Shown one piece after another: positions 18,187 to 27,200 of a DNA stretch of 64,000 bases. Each line of letters starts with the position of its first letter. Position 1 is the stretch's first letter. Source of the DNA: JAAYDI01 sp052034005 (lineage in GTDB: Bacteria > Planctomycetota > Planctomycetia > Pirellulales > Pirellulaceae); the NCBI GenBank assembly GCA_052034005.1, contig JBPOJB010000023.1, forward strand, positions 193,795 through 257,794, in the 5' to 3' direction. The notes below the pieces were generated by a model. That model did no database searches. It saw only the letters and a program-made list of their open reading frames with translations, and was not told the origin of the DNA. The translations under genes and the position numbers were made by a program.

Positions 18187-19350
18187 ATGCGTGCGAAATC
18201 CATGCTGCTGATCCTCATCGCGCTGGGTTGCGGCCTGGTGGCGTCCATTGCGATCAGCCAGGTGATGGAGCGGGGCAAATCCGCCAATACCGGTCTGGAG
18301 ACGGTGCAGATCTACGTCGCGACGGCTGACATCGACATGAACGAGCAGTTGTCGGCGTCCAACGTGCGGCTGGAGGACTGGCCCAAGTCGAAGGTCCCGG
18401 AGGGGGCGATCGTCAATCTGAGCGACATCAACGAGCGGTTCGCGCGGGTCCGTTTCTATCAGGGCGAACCGATCCTGCAGGCCAAGCTGGCCAACGAGAT
18501 CGACGGTCCGGCGATCAAGATCCCGGACGGCTACCGCGTTTGCAGCCTGAAGGTCCAGATGGAGCAGGCCGTATCGAACCTGGTGAACCCGGGTGACCGG
18601 GTCGACATCTTCGGGTATTTCCGCCAGGGGCGCGGCATTCCGGTCACTGGGACGCGTCAGATCCTGAACAATGTCCGCGTGTTTGCCGTCAACGAGCGTA
18701 CGGAGACGGAGACGGATCAGCAGGGGCGGACGATTGCGGCCAAGACGGTGTCCGTGCTGGTCAAGGAAGACCAGGTGGCCCGGCTCATGCTGGCGGCCGA
18801 AATGGGCACGTTGCGCCTGGCGCTGCGGCGGCCCAACGAGTCGCTGGAAAACGAGAGCAAGCACGGGGAAACGGCGACAGTCGAGTCGCTCTTCGGCTCG
18901 CAATCCGAGTCGGCCGACCCGCACCAGCAGCCGCAGCCGATCGATCCGGCGGCGGTGGCCTCGGCCGGGCTCACCGGCTTGCCCAACCAGGTGCCGGGCT
19001 CGAATCCGCCCGCGCTGCCCCCCGTGCTGGACCTGCCGCCGGCGGGGCCGGCCTGGCAGATGACCGTGCTCACGCCGGACGGGGGCACCTGCTTCACCTG
19101 GAACGACGAAGACGACCTGCCGAACGAATTCGGCCTCGGCGCCGTCAGGTCCAATGCCGCGGCGCCGGCCACGTCGGCCGCCGCCCAGGGGTCGGCGCCG
19201 AACCAGGCGTGGCCGCCTCGGCCGGCCGCCACCGGCGCGGCATCCGCCGCACCCGACAAGTCACCGGACCCGGAGCCGGAACCCGAACCAGTGGACGAAC
19301 CACCAACACAGGAGAGCGACCAATTGTCGGACAGTCACGAGGGGAGGTGA
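18187..19350 (+). CDS. cpaB: CpaB/RcpC-like Tad pilus assembly protein
   Basis: 387 residues: an N-terminal membrane anchor (MRAKSMLLILIALGCGLVAS), a SAF-type domain (IYVATADIDMNEQLSASNVR) and the CpaB core (ILNNVRVFAVNER, VSVLVKEDQVARLMLAAEMG). The C-terminal 130 residues are rich in Pro, Ala and Glu and probably disordered. ATG 18187 has AGGGAA upstream. CpaB proteins stabilise the outer-membrane secretin. Confidence 0.9.
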   Translation: MRAKSMLLILIALGCGLVASIAISQVMERGKSANTGLETVQIYVATADIDMNEQLSASNVRLEDWPKSKVPEGAIVNLSDINERFARVRFYQGEPILQAKLANEIDGPAIKIPDGYRVCSLKVQMEQAVSNLVNPGDRVDIFGYFRQGRGIPVTGTRQILNNVRVFAVNERTETETDQQGRTIAAKTVSVLVKEDQVARLMLAAEMGTLRLALRRPNESLENESKHGETATVESLFGSQSESADPHQQPQPIDPAAVASAGLTGLPNQVPGSNPPALPPVLDLPPAGPAWQMTVLTPDGGTCFTWNDEDDLPNEFGLGAVRSNAAAPATSAAAQGSAPNQAWPPRPAATGAASAAPDKSPDPEPEPEPVDEPPTQESDQLSDSHEGR

Positions 19351-19460
19351 CGCGCTCGCGCCGCGCGGGCGGCGCACGTCGAGGCTCAGCGGGACGACGA
19401 ACCTTGACACGCGGCCGCCAAGCAGCACCAGGCGTGTTGCACTGTCCGCCAAAGAAGGAA

Positions 19461-19498
19461 TCGTGCGTGCTGCGGGCGCAACCCCGCGGCGCGCACGA
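19461..19498 (+). terminator. Very stable hairpin between cpaB and cpaC
   Basis: A 16-bp uninterrupted stem (19461-19476 / 19483-19498, some G-U pairs) with the 6-nt loop CGCAAC. No T-run follows. It may stall, terminate or process the transcript between the two genes. Confidence 0.55.
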
Positions 19499-19507
19499 GG
19501 ATGGGGC

Positions 19508-19530
19508 AGCGGAATCGGGGGGATTCCGCT
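19508..19530 (+). terminator. Second hairpin in the cpaB-cpaC gap
   Basis: Perfect 9-bp stem AGCGGAATC / GATTCCGCT with loop GGGGG, ten bases after the first hairpin. A third small dyad GCGTT/AACGC (19548-19565) precedes the cpaC ribosome site. Confidence 0.5.
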
Positions 19531-19579
19531 TCACGGATGACCTTAGCGCGTTTTGTTGACAACGCAAGGAAGTACACGG

Positions 19580-21253
19580 ATGTCCAAGCAACGCTGGGCG
19601 GTTGCATCCGCCATCGTCGGCCTGTTCTCGGCCTGGGCCGTTCTCAGTGCAATCCCATCGTCCGCCATGGCACAGGAGGCGGAGGTGGACGCCGCGGTTC
19701 GTGACACCATCCATCAGCCGGTGACGTTCAGCATTAACGGACCCACCCAACGGCTCGAGATGGTCATTTCCACCAGCCGCATCTTGACGCTCGAGCACAA
19801 GATCCCGCGGCTGATGGTGGGCAACCCCGAGATCGTCAAGGCCACGCCGATCTCGCCCAACCAGATCCAGCTCTCGGCGCTCAAGACGGGCGTGACGCAG
19901 CTGAACGTCTGGGACGAGAACGAGAGCCTCTACACGGTCGATGTCGTGATCACTCCCGACGGGCGCGCCTTGCAGATGCTCATCAAGTCCGAGTTCCCGG
20001 ACGCGGCCGTGCGCGTGCGGCCCTTGAATAACAGCGTCTACCTGTCGGGGTATGTCCCCAGCCCCGCCATGGTCAACAGCATCGTGCGGATCGCCGAAGA
20101 CTACTACCCGAAGGTCGTCAACAACATGACGATCGGCGGCGTGCAGCAGATCCTGCTCAAGACGAAAGTCATGGAAGTGTCGCGCACGAAACTGCGCAGC
20201 GCCGGGTTCGACTGGTCCTTCCTGAACAACGAAGTGTCGGTGATCCAGTCGGTGAGCGGCTTGATCGCGGGCGGGACGACCACCGGCAGTTGGGCCGCCA
20301 CGGGCTCCGACACCGTGCGGTTCGGCATCGTCGGCAACGGCGCTTTCTCGGGGTTCATCGAAGCGCTGCGCCAGAACGACCTGATCAAGGTGCTGGCGGA
20401 GCCGCAGTTGACGACCGTCAGCGGGCGGCCGGCCAGCTTCAACTCGGGCGGCGAGTTCCCGATCATCGTCCCGCAGAGCCTGGGCACGGTCTCGATCGAG
20501 TATCGGCGGTACGGCACGCAGGTGGACGTCGTGCCGATCGTGCTGGGCAACGGCAACTTGCGCCTGGAAGTCCGGCCGCAGGTGAGCGAACTGGACCCAT
20601 CGACCAGCGTGGTCATGGCCGGCGTGAGCGTGCCGGGTCTGCGCACGCGGTGGGTGGACACGGCGGTCGAGATGAAGGCGGGCCAGACCCTGGCGCTGGC
20701 CGGCCTGCTGCAGCGGCGCGTCGAGGCCCAGAACCGCGGCCTGCCGTGGCTGTCCGACCTGCCCTGGTTCGGCGCGCCGTTCCGGCATGTCCAGGAGAAG
20801 GTCAACGAAGTGGAGCTGTTGATCCTGGTGACGCCCGAGTTCGTGGAGGCGGCGGATCCGGACGAGCTGCCCCCGTGCGGGCCGGGCGAGACGACCACAT
20901 CGCCCAACGATGTCGAGCTGTACTTCCGCGGGTACCTGGAAGTGCCCAAGTGCTGTGAGGACGGCACCTGTCCGCAATGCCAGGGGTGCCAGAACGGCCA
21001 GCCGGACGAGACGCTCCTGCCCGAGGGCGCCGTGCCGCACGAGGCCCTGCCGCTGCCCCCGGACGCGGAAGCCTCGGCCCCACGGCCCGCAGCTCCCGCC
21101 GCGCCGCCCGCCGCCAAGCAGACGGCCCAGAATCAGGCGGTCCAGACGGTCAAACGCCCGCCGGTCCGGGCAGCCGTCTCGGGCGAGGCGCCCGCCGCCG
21201 TCAAGGGGAAGCCGACGCTCATTGGCCCGGTCGGCTATGACACGTTGAAGTGA
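19580..21253 (+). CDS. cpaC: Secretin-like outer-membrane channel of the Tad pilus (CpaC/RcpA)
   Basis: 557 residues with signal peptide, an N-terminal domain of the CpaC type (ISTSRILTLEHKIPRLMVGNPEIV read in pieces), a BON-like part (VYLSGYVPSPAMVNSIVRIAE) and the secretin core with VPGLRTRWVDTAVEMKAGQT and GLPWLSDLPWFGAPFR. The tail is unusual: after the channel there is a cysteine cluster (CCEDGTCPQCQGC, genomic 20949-20989) and then about 85 Pro/Ala-rich residues. ATG 19580 follows AAGGAAG. It forms the pore through which the Flp pilus leaves the cell. Confidence 0.92.
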   Translation: MSKQRWAVASAIVGLFSAWAVLSAIPSSAMAQEAEVDAAVRDTIHQPVTFSINGPTQRLEMVISTSRILTLEHKIPRLMVGNPEIVKATPISPNQIQLSALKTGVTQLNVWDENESLYTVDVVITPDGRALQMLIKSEFPDAAVRVRPLNNSVYLSGYVPSPAMVNSIVRIAEDYYPKVVNNMTIGGVQQILLKTKVMEVSRTKLRSAGFDWSFLNNEVSVIQSVSGLIAGGTTTGSWAATGSDTVRFGIVGNGAFSGFIEALRQNDLIKVLAEPQLTTVSGRPASFNSGGEFPIIVPQSLGTVSIEYRRYGTQVDVVPIVLGNGNLRLEVRPQVSELDPSTSVVMAGVSVPGLRTRWVDTAVEMKAGQTLALAGLLQRRVEAQNRGLPWLSDLPWFGAPFRHVQEKVNEVELLILVTPEFVEAADPDELPPCGPGETTTSPNDVELYFRGYLEVPKCCEDGTCPQCQGCQNGQPDETLLPEGAVPHEALPLPPDAEASAPRPAAPAAPPAAKQTAQNQAVQTVKRPPVRAAVSGEAPAAVKGKPTLIGPVGYDTLK

Positions 21254-21272
21254 GAGGGGATACGCCGACACC

Positions 21273-22484
21273 ATGACCAACGTGCTGCGCCTGGCAATTG
21301 TCGATCCGAACGATGCGCATCGGGACGCGCTCAAGAAAATGCTCTTGGGCATGGACACCTGCTGGCTGGAAGCCGAGTCCTCGCGGTACGAGTTCTTCGT
21401 GGACATCGTGAGCCAGACGCACCCGGAGGTCGGCGTGATCGGCATGGACGCCGACCCGAACAAAGCGCTCCAGTTGATCCACAACCTCCGCGAATCGGCC
21501 CCGGAGTGCAGCATCCTGGTGGTCAGCAGCAGCACCGACGGGCAGTTGATCCTCAAGGCCATGCGCGCCGGGGCCAAGGAGTTCCTGACCCAGCCGGTGG
21601 GGATCGAAGAGTTGCTGTTGGCCCTCGAGCGGATCGGGACGCACCGGGTCGGGGGGGGCCGCGGCCGATCGCGCAAGTGCCGCATGGTGGCGGTGGCCGG
21701 CGCCACGGGCGGCGTCGGTTCGACCAGCCTGGCGGTCAACCTGGGATGCGTCCTGGCCGCCAACGAGTCCAACTCGGTCGCCCTGGTGGACCTCGACCTG
21801 TCGCTGGGCGATGCGGACGTCTTCCTCGACACGATCCCCGACTACACGATCGTCGATGTCGTCCAGAACATCTCGCGGCTGGATTTCCAGCTGCTCAAAC
21901 GGTCGATGACCAAGCACACTTCAGGCCTCTACCTGCTGCCGCGGCCGGTCCAGCTCCAAGACATCTCGCTGGTCACCCCCGATGACCTGCAGCGCGTCTT
22001 CGGCCTGCTGAAGGCCACGTTCTCGCATGTCATCATCGACCTGTCGAAGGCGTACAACCGCGTCGACATGGCGGCGTTGCAGGCATCCAACCAGGTGCTG
22101 CTGGTGACCCAGCTGGACCTCCCCTGCCTGCGCAACGTCGTGCGCTTGATGATGTCGTTCGACGCCGTCGACGGGCTGAAGGACAAGGTCCAGATCGTGG
22201 TCAACCGGATCGGTCTGGACAACGGCCACATCAGCCTGAAGAAAGCTAAGGAGACGATCGGGCGCGACATTTTCTGGCGGTTGCCGAACGACTACCGCGT
22301 GATGGTCGAAATGCGCAATAACGGGGTGCCGTTGGTGGAGCAGGCCCCGCGCGCCGCGATCACCCAGGCCATCGTGGCGCTGGCCGAGGAACTCTCGGGC
22401 GCCCCGCGCGGCGAGGAGGACGCGAGCCCGGACAGCAAGGGCCGCTGGCTCGCCTTCTGGGGCAAGAACAAGGCGAAGCCGTAG
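21273..22484 (+). CDS. cpaE: CpaE/TadZ-like pilus localisation protein with degenerate motifs
   Basis: 403 residues: a receiver-like N-terminal domain (1-120) and a ParA/MinD-like ATPase domain. In the receiver the usual Lys-Pro is Gln-Pro (FLTQP), so phosphorelay is doubtful. In the deviant Walker A motif (ATGGVGSTS) both the signature Lys and the second Lys are replaced. The remaining ParA-like features (VALVDLDLSLGDADVFLD) are kept. TadZ/CpaE proteins place the pilus machine in the cell; this one may bind nucleotide weakly or not at all. Confidence 0.88.
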   Translation: MTNVLRLAIVDPNDAHRDALKKMLLGMDTCWLEAESSRYEFFVDIVSQTHPEVGVIGMDADPNKALQLIHNLRESAPECSILVVSSSTDGQLILKAMRAGAKEFLTQPVGIEELLLALERIGTHRVGGGRGRSRKCRMVAVAGATGGVGSTSLAVNLGCVLAANESNSVALVDLDLSLGDADVFLDTIPDYTIVDVVQNISRLDFQLLKRSMTKHTSGLYLLPRPVQLQDISLVTPDDLQRVFGLLKATFSHVIIDLSKAYNRVDMAALQASNQVLLVTQLDLPCLRNVVRLMMSFDAVDGLKDKVQIVVNRIGLDNGHISLKKAKETIGRDIFWRLPNDYRVMVEMRNNGVPLVEQAPRAAITQAIVALAEELSGAPRGEEDASPDSKGRWLAFWGKNKAKP

Positions 22485-22794
22485 GCGCTTCCCATTCTCG
22501 ACTCCGCCGCTCCGCGGTGGGTTTCAGCACGTCCCCGCCTGTGTCGGGTGGCGCCGGTGGTAGCGGTTCTAGGGCGTTCCGGGTCGCAAGCCGGGCAGGA
22601 TCGGCGGGGATGCGCGATCGGGGCGGCTTTCTTCCGTGAGCTATGCTTTCACAGGCGTGGCGAGTCGGCGGCCCGTGTCCAGCCGGTCGCGCGTCCATCA
22701 GCCCAACACGATATTTGCCCACCGGGTGGGCGGGGCACGCGACCGTGCATGTCCCGAGGTCTCCCGGAACTGCCTTGCATCGACGGACAGGAAG
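22485..22794. other. Intergenic stretch between cpaE and cpaF
   Basis: 310 nt without a convincing gene. The open frame of cpaF extends back to 22636, but ATG 22795 with ACAGGAAG is the better start. A small dyad CCACCGGGTGG lies near 22719. Confidence 0.4.
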
Positions 22795-24117
22795 ATGGCC
22801 AATCCCGCTCCCGCCGCACGCTCGGTTGACGCAGCCCGAGCCGAGGAATTCGACAAACTCAAGCGCCGCATCCACAGCAAGCTGGTGGACAAGCTGGACT
22901 TGACGAAGGTCGGCGAGCTGGAGGGCGAGGTCCTGCGGCGCGAGATCCGCCTGGTGGTCGAGCACTTGTGCGACACGGAGGAGACGTTTCTGAACCGCAA
23001 CGAGCGGGAGCGGCTGATCGAGGAGGTGCTGGACGAGACGTTCGGCCTGGGCCCGCTCGAGATGCTGCTCAAGGACCACTCCATCAGCGACATCCTGATC
23101 AACGGCCCCAAGAACATCTATGTGGAGCGGCGCGGGAAGATCGAGCGGACGACGGTCGAGTTCCGCGACAACGCGCACCTGCTGCAGATCATCGACCGCA
23201 TTGTCTCGAACGTGGGCCGGCGCGTGGACGAGGTCTGCCCGATGGTCGACGCCCGGCTGCCGGACGGCTCGCGTTTCAACGCCATCATTCCGCCGCTGGC
23301 CCTGGACGGCCCGGCCGTGTCCATCCGGCGGTTCGGCGCCAACCCGCTCAAGCTGGAAGACCTGCTCAACTACAAGGCGTTCACGCCGGAGATGGTGATG
23401 CTGCTCGAGGGCGCGATCAAGGCGCGTCTGAACATCATCATCGCGGGCGGCACGGGGTCCGGCAAAACGACGCTGCTCAATACGCTCTCGAGCTTCATCT
23501 CCAACTCCGACCGCATCGTGACGATCGAGGACGCGGCGGAGCTGCAGCTCCAGCAGGAGCACGTCGTGCGTCTCGAGACGCGTCCGCCCAACATCGAAGG
23601 CAAGGGGGCCATCACGGCCACCGACCTGGTCCGCAACGCGCTGCGGATGCGTCCCGAGCGGATCATCATCGGCGAGTGCCGCGGCGGCGAGACGCTGGAT
23701 ATGCTGCAGGCCATGAACACGGGTCACGACGGCTCGCTGACCACCATCCACGCCAACACCCCCCGCGACGGCATCGCGCGCCTCGAGACGATGATCATGA
23801 TGTCGGGCTTCGAGATGCCCATCAAGGCGATGCGGCAGCAGATCGCCAGCGCGGTACACCTGATCATTCAGGCCAACCGCCTGCAGGGCGGGCCGCGGCG
23901 CGTGACGCACATCACGGAAGTCGTGGGCATGGAGCAGGACACGGTGATCATGCAGGACGTGTACAAGTACGTGCAGGAGGGCATCGACGAGACGGGGCGC
24001 GCGCGCGGCCGATTCGAAGCGACCGGCATCCGCCCGACCTTCATGACCCGACTGGAGGCCGCCGGCGTGCGACTGCCCGCCAGCGCGTTCCGCCAGCGCG
24101 TCATGATGACGGACTAG
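22795..24117 (+). CDS. cpaF: Tad pilus assembly ATPase CpaF/TadA
   Basis: 440-residue type II/IV secretion ATPase that powers Flp assembly. Walker A GGTGSGKT (218-225), the acidic box IEDAAELQL, Walker B region IIIGECRGGETLDML and the His box GSLTTIHANTPRD are all intact. The N-terminal domain has the CpaF pattern DILINGPKNIYVERRGK. ATG 22795 chosen on ribosome site. TadB and TadC follow with short gaps. Confidence 0.96.
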   Translation: MANPAPAARSVDAARAEEFDKLKRRIHSKLVDKLDLTKVGELEGEVLRREIRLVVEHLCDTEETFLNRNERERLIEEVLDETFGLGPLEMLLKDHSISDILINGPKNIYVERRGKIERTTVEFRDNAHLLQIIDRIVSNVGRRVDEVCPMVDARLPDGSRFNAIIPPLALDGPAVSIRRFGANPLKLEDLLNYKAFTPEMVMLLEGAIKARLNIIIAGGTGSGKTTLLNTLSSFISNSDRIVTIEDAAELQLQQEHVVRLETRPPNIEGKGAITATDLVRNALRMRPERIIIGECRGGETLDMLQAMNTGHDGSLTTIHANTPRDGIARLETMIMMSGFEMPIKAMRQQIASAVHLIIQANRLQGGPRRVTHITEVVGMEQDTVIMQDVYKYVQEGIDETGRARGRFEATGIRPTFMTRLEAAGVRLPASAFRQRVMMTD

Positions 24118-24136
24118 TTACCCGATTGGAAGAGCC

Positions 24137-25108
24137 ATGTTGACCATCATCGTTATTGTCGCCTCCTTCATCGGCGTGGCCGCGCTGGTCGGCGGCATCG
24201 CCATCATGTTCCGCGGCGACGCGTCGAACGTCGTGGAGGAGCGGCTGGATGTGTTCGCCGGCAGCAAAAGCGCCGCGCTCGGACGGGTCCACGAAACGGA
24301 ACCGAGCCTGCTGGCGTCGCCGCTGGACGAGACGCACAGCATCTTCGACAGCCTGCTGTCCCGCGTCGGCGACCTGCGCCGCCTGCTGAGCCAGGCGGAC
24401 GTGGCCCTGGACCCCTCCCGGTTCGTGCTGCTCAGCGCCGGGTTGGCCACGGCGGCCGCCGCCGCCTGCGTGCTGGTGCCCGCCATCCCGAAGTTCTTCG
24501 CGCCCGTGGCCGCGCCCGTCGGCGGCGCCCTGCCGCTGCTCTGGGCGCTCCTGCGGCGCCGCAAACGGCTCCGGAAGTTCGGCCAGCAGATGCCCGAAGC
24601 GCTCGAACTGATCAGCCGCGCGCTCCGCGCCGGCCATAGCCTGGCCAGCGGCATCAACCTGGTGTCGGACGAGATGGCCGAACCGATCAGCAAGGAGTTC
24701 CGGCGGTGCTACGAGGCCCAGAACCTCGGTATCCCGCTCGAAGAGGCCCTGGAAGACATGTGCGAACGGGTGCCGAACCTGGACCTGCGGTTCTTCGTGA
24801 CGGCCATCGTCCTGCAGCGCCAGACGGGTGGCGACCTGGCCGAGATCCTCGACAAGATCGGCTCGCTCATCCGCGAGCGGTTCAAGATCTGGGGCCAGAT
24901 CCAGGCGCTCACGGGCGAAGGCCGCCTGTCCGGCATCGTCCTGCTGGCACTGCCACCCGCACTGTTCCTCGTCATGTATTACCTGAACCCCGACTACTGC
25001 ACCGTGCTGTTCAACGACTCGCTGGGCCATAAGATGCTCGCCGGCGCCGTCGTCATGCAGATCATCGGGGCGGTCGTCATCAAGAAGATCATCAGCATCA
25101 AGGTCTAG
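24137..25108 (+). CDS. tadB: Tad inner-membrane platform protein TadB
   Basis: 323 residues, type II secretion F domain (EALELISRALRAGHSLASGI ... FFVTAIVLQRQTGGDLAEIL). One N-terminal membrane helix, a middle pair and a C-terminal pair. Follows cpaF by 19 nt with GGAAGAG before the ATG. Works with TadC and the ATPase as the assembly platform. Confidence 0.92.
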   Translation: MLTIIVIVASFIGVAALVGGIAIMFRGDASNVVEERLDVFAGSKSAALGRVHETEPSLLASPLDETHSIFDSLLSRVGDLRRLLSQADVALDPSRFVLLSAGLATAAAAACVLVPAIPKFFAPVAAPVGGALPLLWALLRRRKRLRKFGQQMPEALELISRALRAGHSLASGINLVSDEMAEPISKEFRRCYEAQNLGIPLEEALEDMCERVPNLDLRFFVTAIVLQRQTGGDLAEILDKIGSLIRERFKIWGQIQALTGEGRLSGIVLLALPPALFLVMYYLNPDYCTVLFNDSLGHKMLAGAVVMQIIGAVVIKKIISIKV

Positions 25109-25177
25109 TCGTCCGCCGCGCAGTCCCGCACACACGCGGACGCGCGCGCACGCATTCACCTACGAGAGTCCTGACCC

Positions 25178-26185
25178 ATGGCCATCATCTTGCTCGCTGC
25201 CTCCGGCTCGTCTCTGCTCATGCCGGTGCTGGGCTTCTTCCTGTTCGGGTCGGCCGCCTGGCTGCTGCTGGATCTGTTCTCGTCCCGCGCGACAACGGCC
25301 GAACAGCGGCTCGACGAGTTCAAGGACCCCGCCATCCGCAAACGTAAAGAGGCCGAAGGTGCGCGCCGTGCCCTGTCGACCGAAGCGGCTGCCCGCATGT
25401 GGGAGAAAGTGTCGCCGACCCTGGCCAAACCGCTCCAACCGAAAAACGAGGGGGAGGCCAGCAAACTGCGGCTCCGCATGGCCCAGGCCGGGTTCCGCAG
25501 CGAAGCCGCGCCGTCGCTCTTCCTGAGCCTGAAGTTCGCCATGCTCATCGCCGGACTCTTCATCGGCGGCGGCGCCGTGCTGATCCTGGCCCATCTCAAT
25601 GGCACGCCCCTGCTGGGACAGAAGAACCTCTTCAAGTGCATCATGATCGCCGGCGGCATGTTCTATCTACCCGAACTGATCCTGACCTGGCTCACCAAAC
25701 GCCGCAAACAACAGATCTTCCTCGGGCTCCCCGACGCCCTCGACCTGATGGTCGTCTGCGTCGAGGCCGGACTCGGCCTGGACCAGGCCATGCGCCGCGT
25801 GGCCGACGAAATGCAGAAGTCCTACCCGGTCATCGCCGCGGAATTCGGGCTCTGCAACCTGCATATGCAAATGGGACGCAGTCGGGCCCAAGTGCTGCAG
25901 GAACTCGGACAACGCAGCGGCGTCGATGACCTGCGCGCCCTCGCCTCCATCCTCATCCAGGCCGATAAGTTCGGATCCAGCATCGCTCAGGCCCTGCGCG
26001 TTCAAAGCGACTCGATGCGCACACGACGCCGACAGATCGCCGAAGAAAAGGCCGCCAAGACGGCCGTCAAACTGATCTTCCCCCTGGTCCTGTTCATCTT
26101 CCCCGGCATCTTCGTCGTGCTGGTCGGACCCGCCGCCATCACCATGGTGCGCGAGATGTTCCCAGCCATGCAGGGACGTCATTAA
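25178..26185 (+). CDS. tadC: Tad inner-membrane platform protein TadC
   Basis: 335 residues, second type II secretion F-domain protein (LPDALDLMVVCVEAGLGLDQ, LIQADKFGSSIAQALRVQSD, then EEKAAKTAVKLIFPLVLFIF at the C-terminal helices). Lies 69 nt after tadB; the gap holds a GTCCGC/GCGGAC dyad. Confidence 0.92.
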   Translation: MAIILLAASGSSLLMPVLGFFLFGSAAWLLLDLFSSRATTAEQRLDEFKDPAIRKRKEAEGARRALSTEAAARMWEKVSPTLAKPLQPKNEGEASKLRLRMAQAGFRSEAAPSLFLSLKFAMLIAGLFIGGGAVLILAHLNGTPLLGQKNLFKCIMIAGGMFYLPELILTWLTKRRKQQIFLGLPDALDLMVVCVEAGLGLDQAMRRVADEMQKSYPVIAAEFGLCNLHMQMGRSRAQVLQELGQRSGVDDLRALASILIQADKFGSSIAQALRVQSDSMRTRRRQIAEEKAAKTAVKLIFPLVLFIFPGIFVVLVGPAAITMVREMFPAMQGRH

Positions 26186-26238
26186 TTCAGGCAGCCTGTG
26201 CGTAGCAGGCAAAACAGGCAAAATATACGGACCGCCGA

Positions 26239-26273
26239 ATCGGCAGCGCAGACCGGGCGACCTGCGCGCCGAT
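26239..26273 (+). terminator. Hairpin after tadC
   Basis: ATCGGC-A-GCGCAG pairs with CTGCGC-GCCGAT: 12 bp with a single bulged A and a 10-nt loop. No T-run. Either the end of the tad transcript or a structured leader of the next gene. Confidence 0.5.
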
Positions 26274-26453
26274 AACTGACTCCGGAGGATGCTGCCCTTT
26301 GCGCGCGCCCGGGGCCGGGTGCCGTTCGAGCGGAGGCCTCCGTGGGTGTGACGGCCGCCTGCCGGCCGTGGTGGGAAGTACCAAGGACGCTCGTGTACGG
26401 ACGCGCGCCACCAGAGCGACCGGGGACAGGTCGCAGTTGCGGGGGACAGGAAC

Positions 26454-27020
26454 ATGCGACGGCTAACGATCGTGTTGGGATTCGCCTTCATGTGCGTTTT
26501 GCAAGGGAGTGAGGCGAGCGCCGACTTGCAGACGTTTAAGGCCAAATGGCACTGCTTCTGGAATCGCGTGCATGTCGACTGGCACCGCAACAACGCCTGG
26601 CCGGAGCCGTTTAATCTGGTCGATCGCGAGGCGTTCAAGGCGCCGCTCGTGATGATGGTGGACAGCGGATGGCAGCTGCAGAACACGATCCCCGACGAGC
26701 TGTTCAACGCGGAGACTCAGGAACTGACACACGCCGGCGAACTGAAAGTCCACTGGATCCTGACCCAGATGCCCACTCGGCGGCGGATGGTGTTCGTTTT
26801 GCGCGGCAGCACGCCGGAGGCCACGGAAGCCCGCGTGAAATCGGTCGAGAAGGTCGCGGCGACGGTCTCCGGCGGAGGCCCGGCCGCAATCGGCGTGACG
26901 GACATCATCCCGCGGGGCGGGTCGGCCTCCGCGTCGGAGCGGGTCAGCGTGAGCTACGAGTCGTCGGCACCGCCGCCACGACTGCCGGAGATGGGCGGAG
27001 GCTCCGGGCAAGCGCAGTAA
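26454..27020 (+). CDS. Secreted protein of unknown function beside the Tad locus
   Basis: 188 residues with a Sec signal peptide (MRRLTIVLGFAFMCVLQGSEASA). The mature start contains WNRVHVDWHRNNAWPEPF, a pattern I associate with a planctomycete-specific family. Residues 120-160 look like an Arg/Glu-rich helix, and the tail is Gly/Pro-rich. I recognise no domain. Its place between tadC and the TPR lipoprotein suggests an envelope part of the pilus apparatus; this is inference only. Confidence 0.75.
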   Translation: MRRLTIVLGFAFMCVLQGSEASADLQTFKAKWHCFWNRVHVDWHRNNAWPEPFNLVDREAFKAPLVMMVDSGWQLQNTIPDELFNAETQELTHAGELKVHWILTQMPTRRRMVFVLRGSTPEATEARVKSVEKVAATVSGGGPAAIGVTDIIPRGGSASASERVSVSYESSAPPPRLPEMGGGSGQAQ

Positions 27021-27200
27021 GTCCTCGAAGCCCAGGATGTCGCGCTTTGGCGGGCATTTGCGGGCTTTGACCTTCAGTCGGCGCGCCGTCGCGACCGATC
27101 TTTAGCCTGAAGGTACGCAGCGGAAGCACTGGACGACGCGGAGGGCGCGGGGATGTGAGCTTGCCCTGCCGCGTCCGGTCCACGCTCAAGGAGGTGCGGG

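Noticed and set aside
19145..21832. 895-residue open frame antisense to cpaC and part of cpaE
   Set aside because: It spans three real genes and has no recognisable domain.
26186..26453. Second cyclic di-GMP riboswitch after tadC
   Set aside because: GGCAAAAC-like words occur, but the ACGCAAAGCC block and GNRA hairpin are absent.
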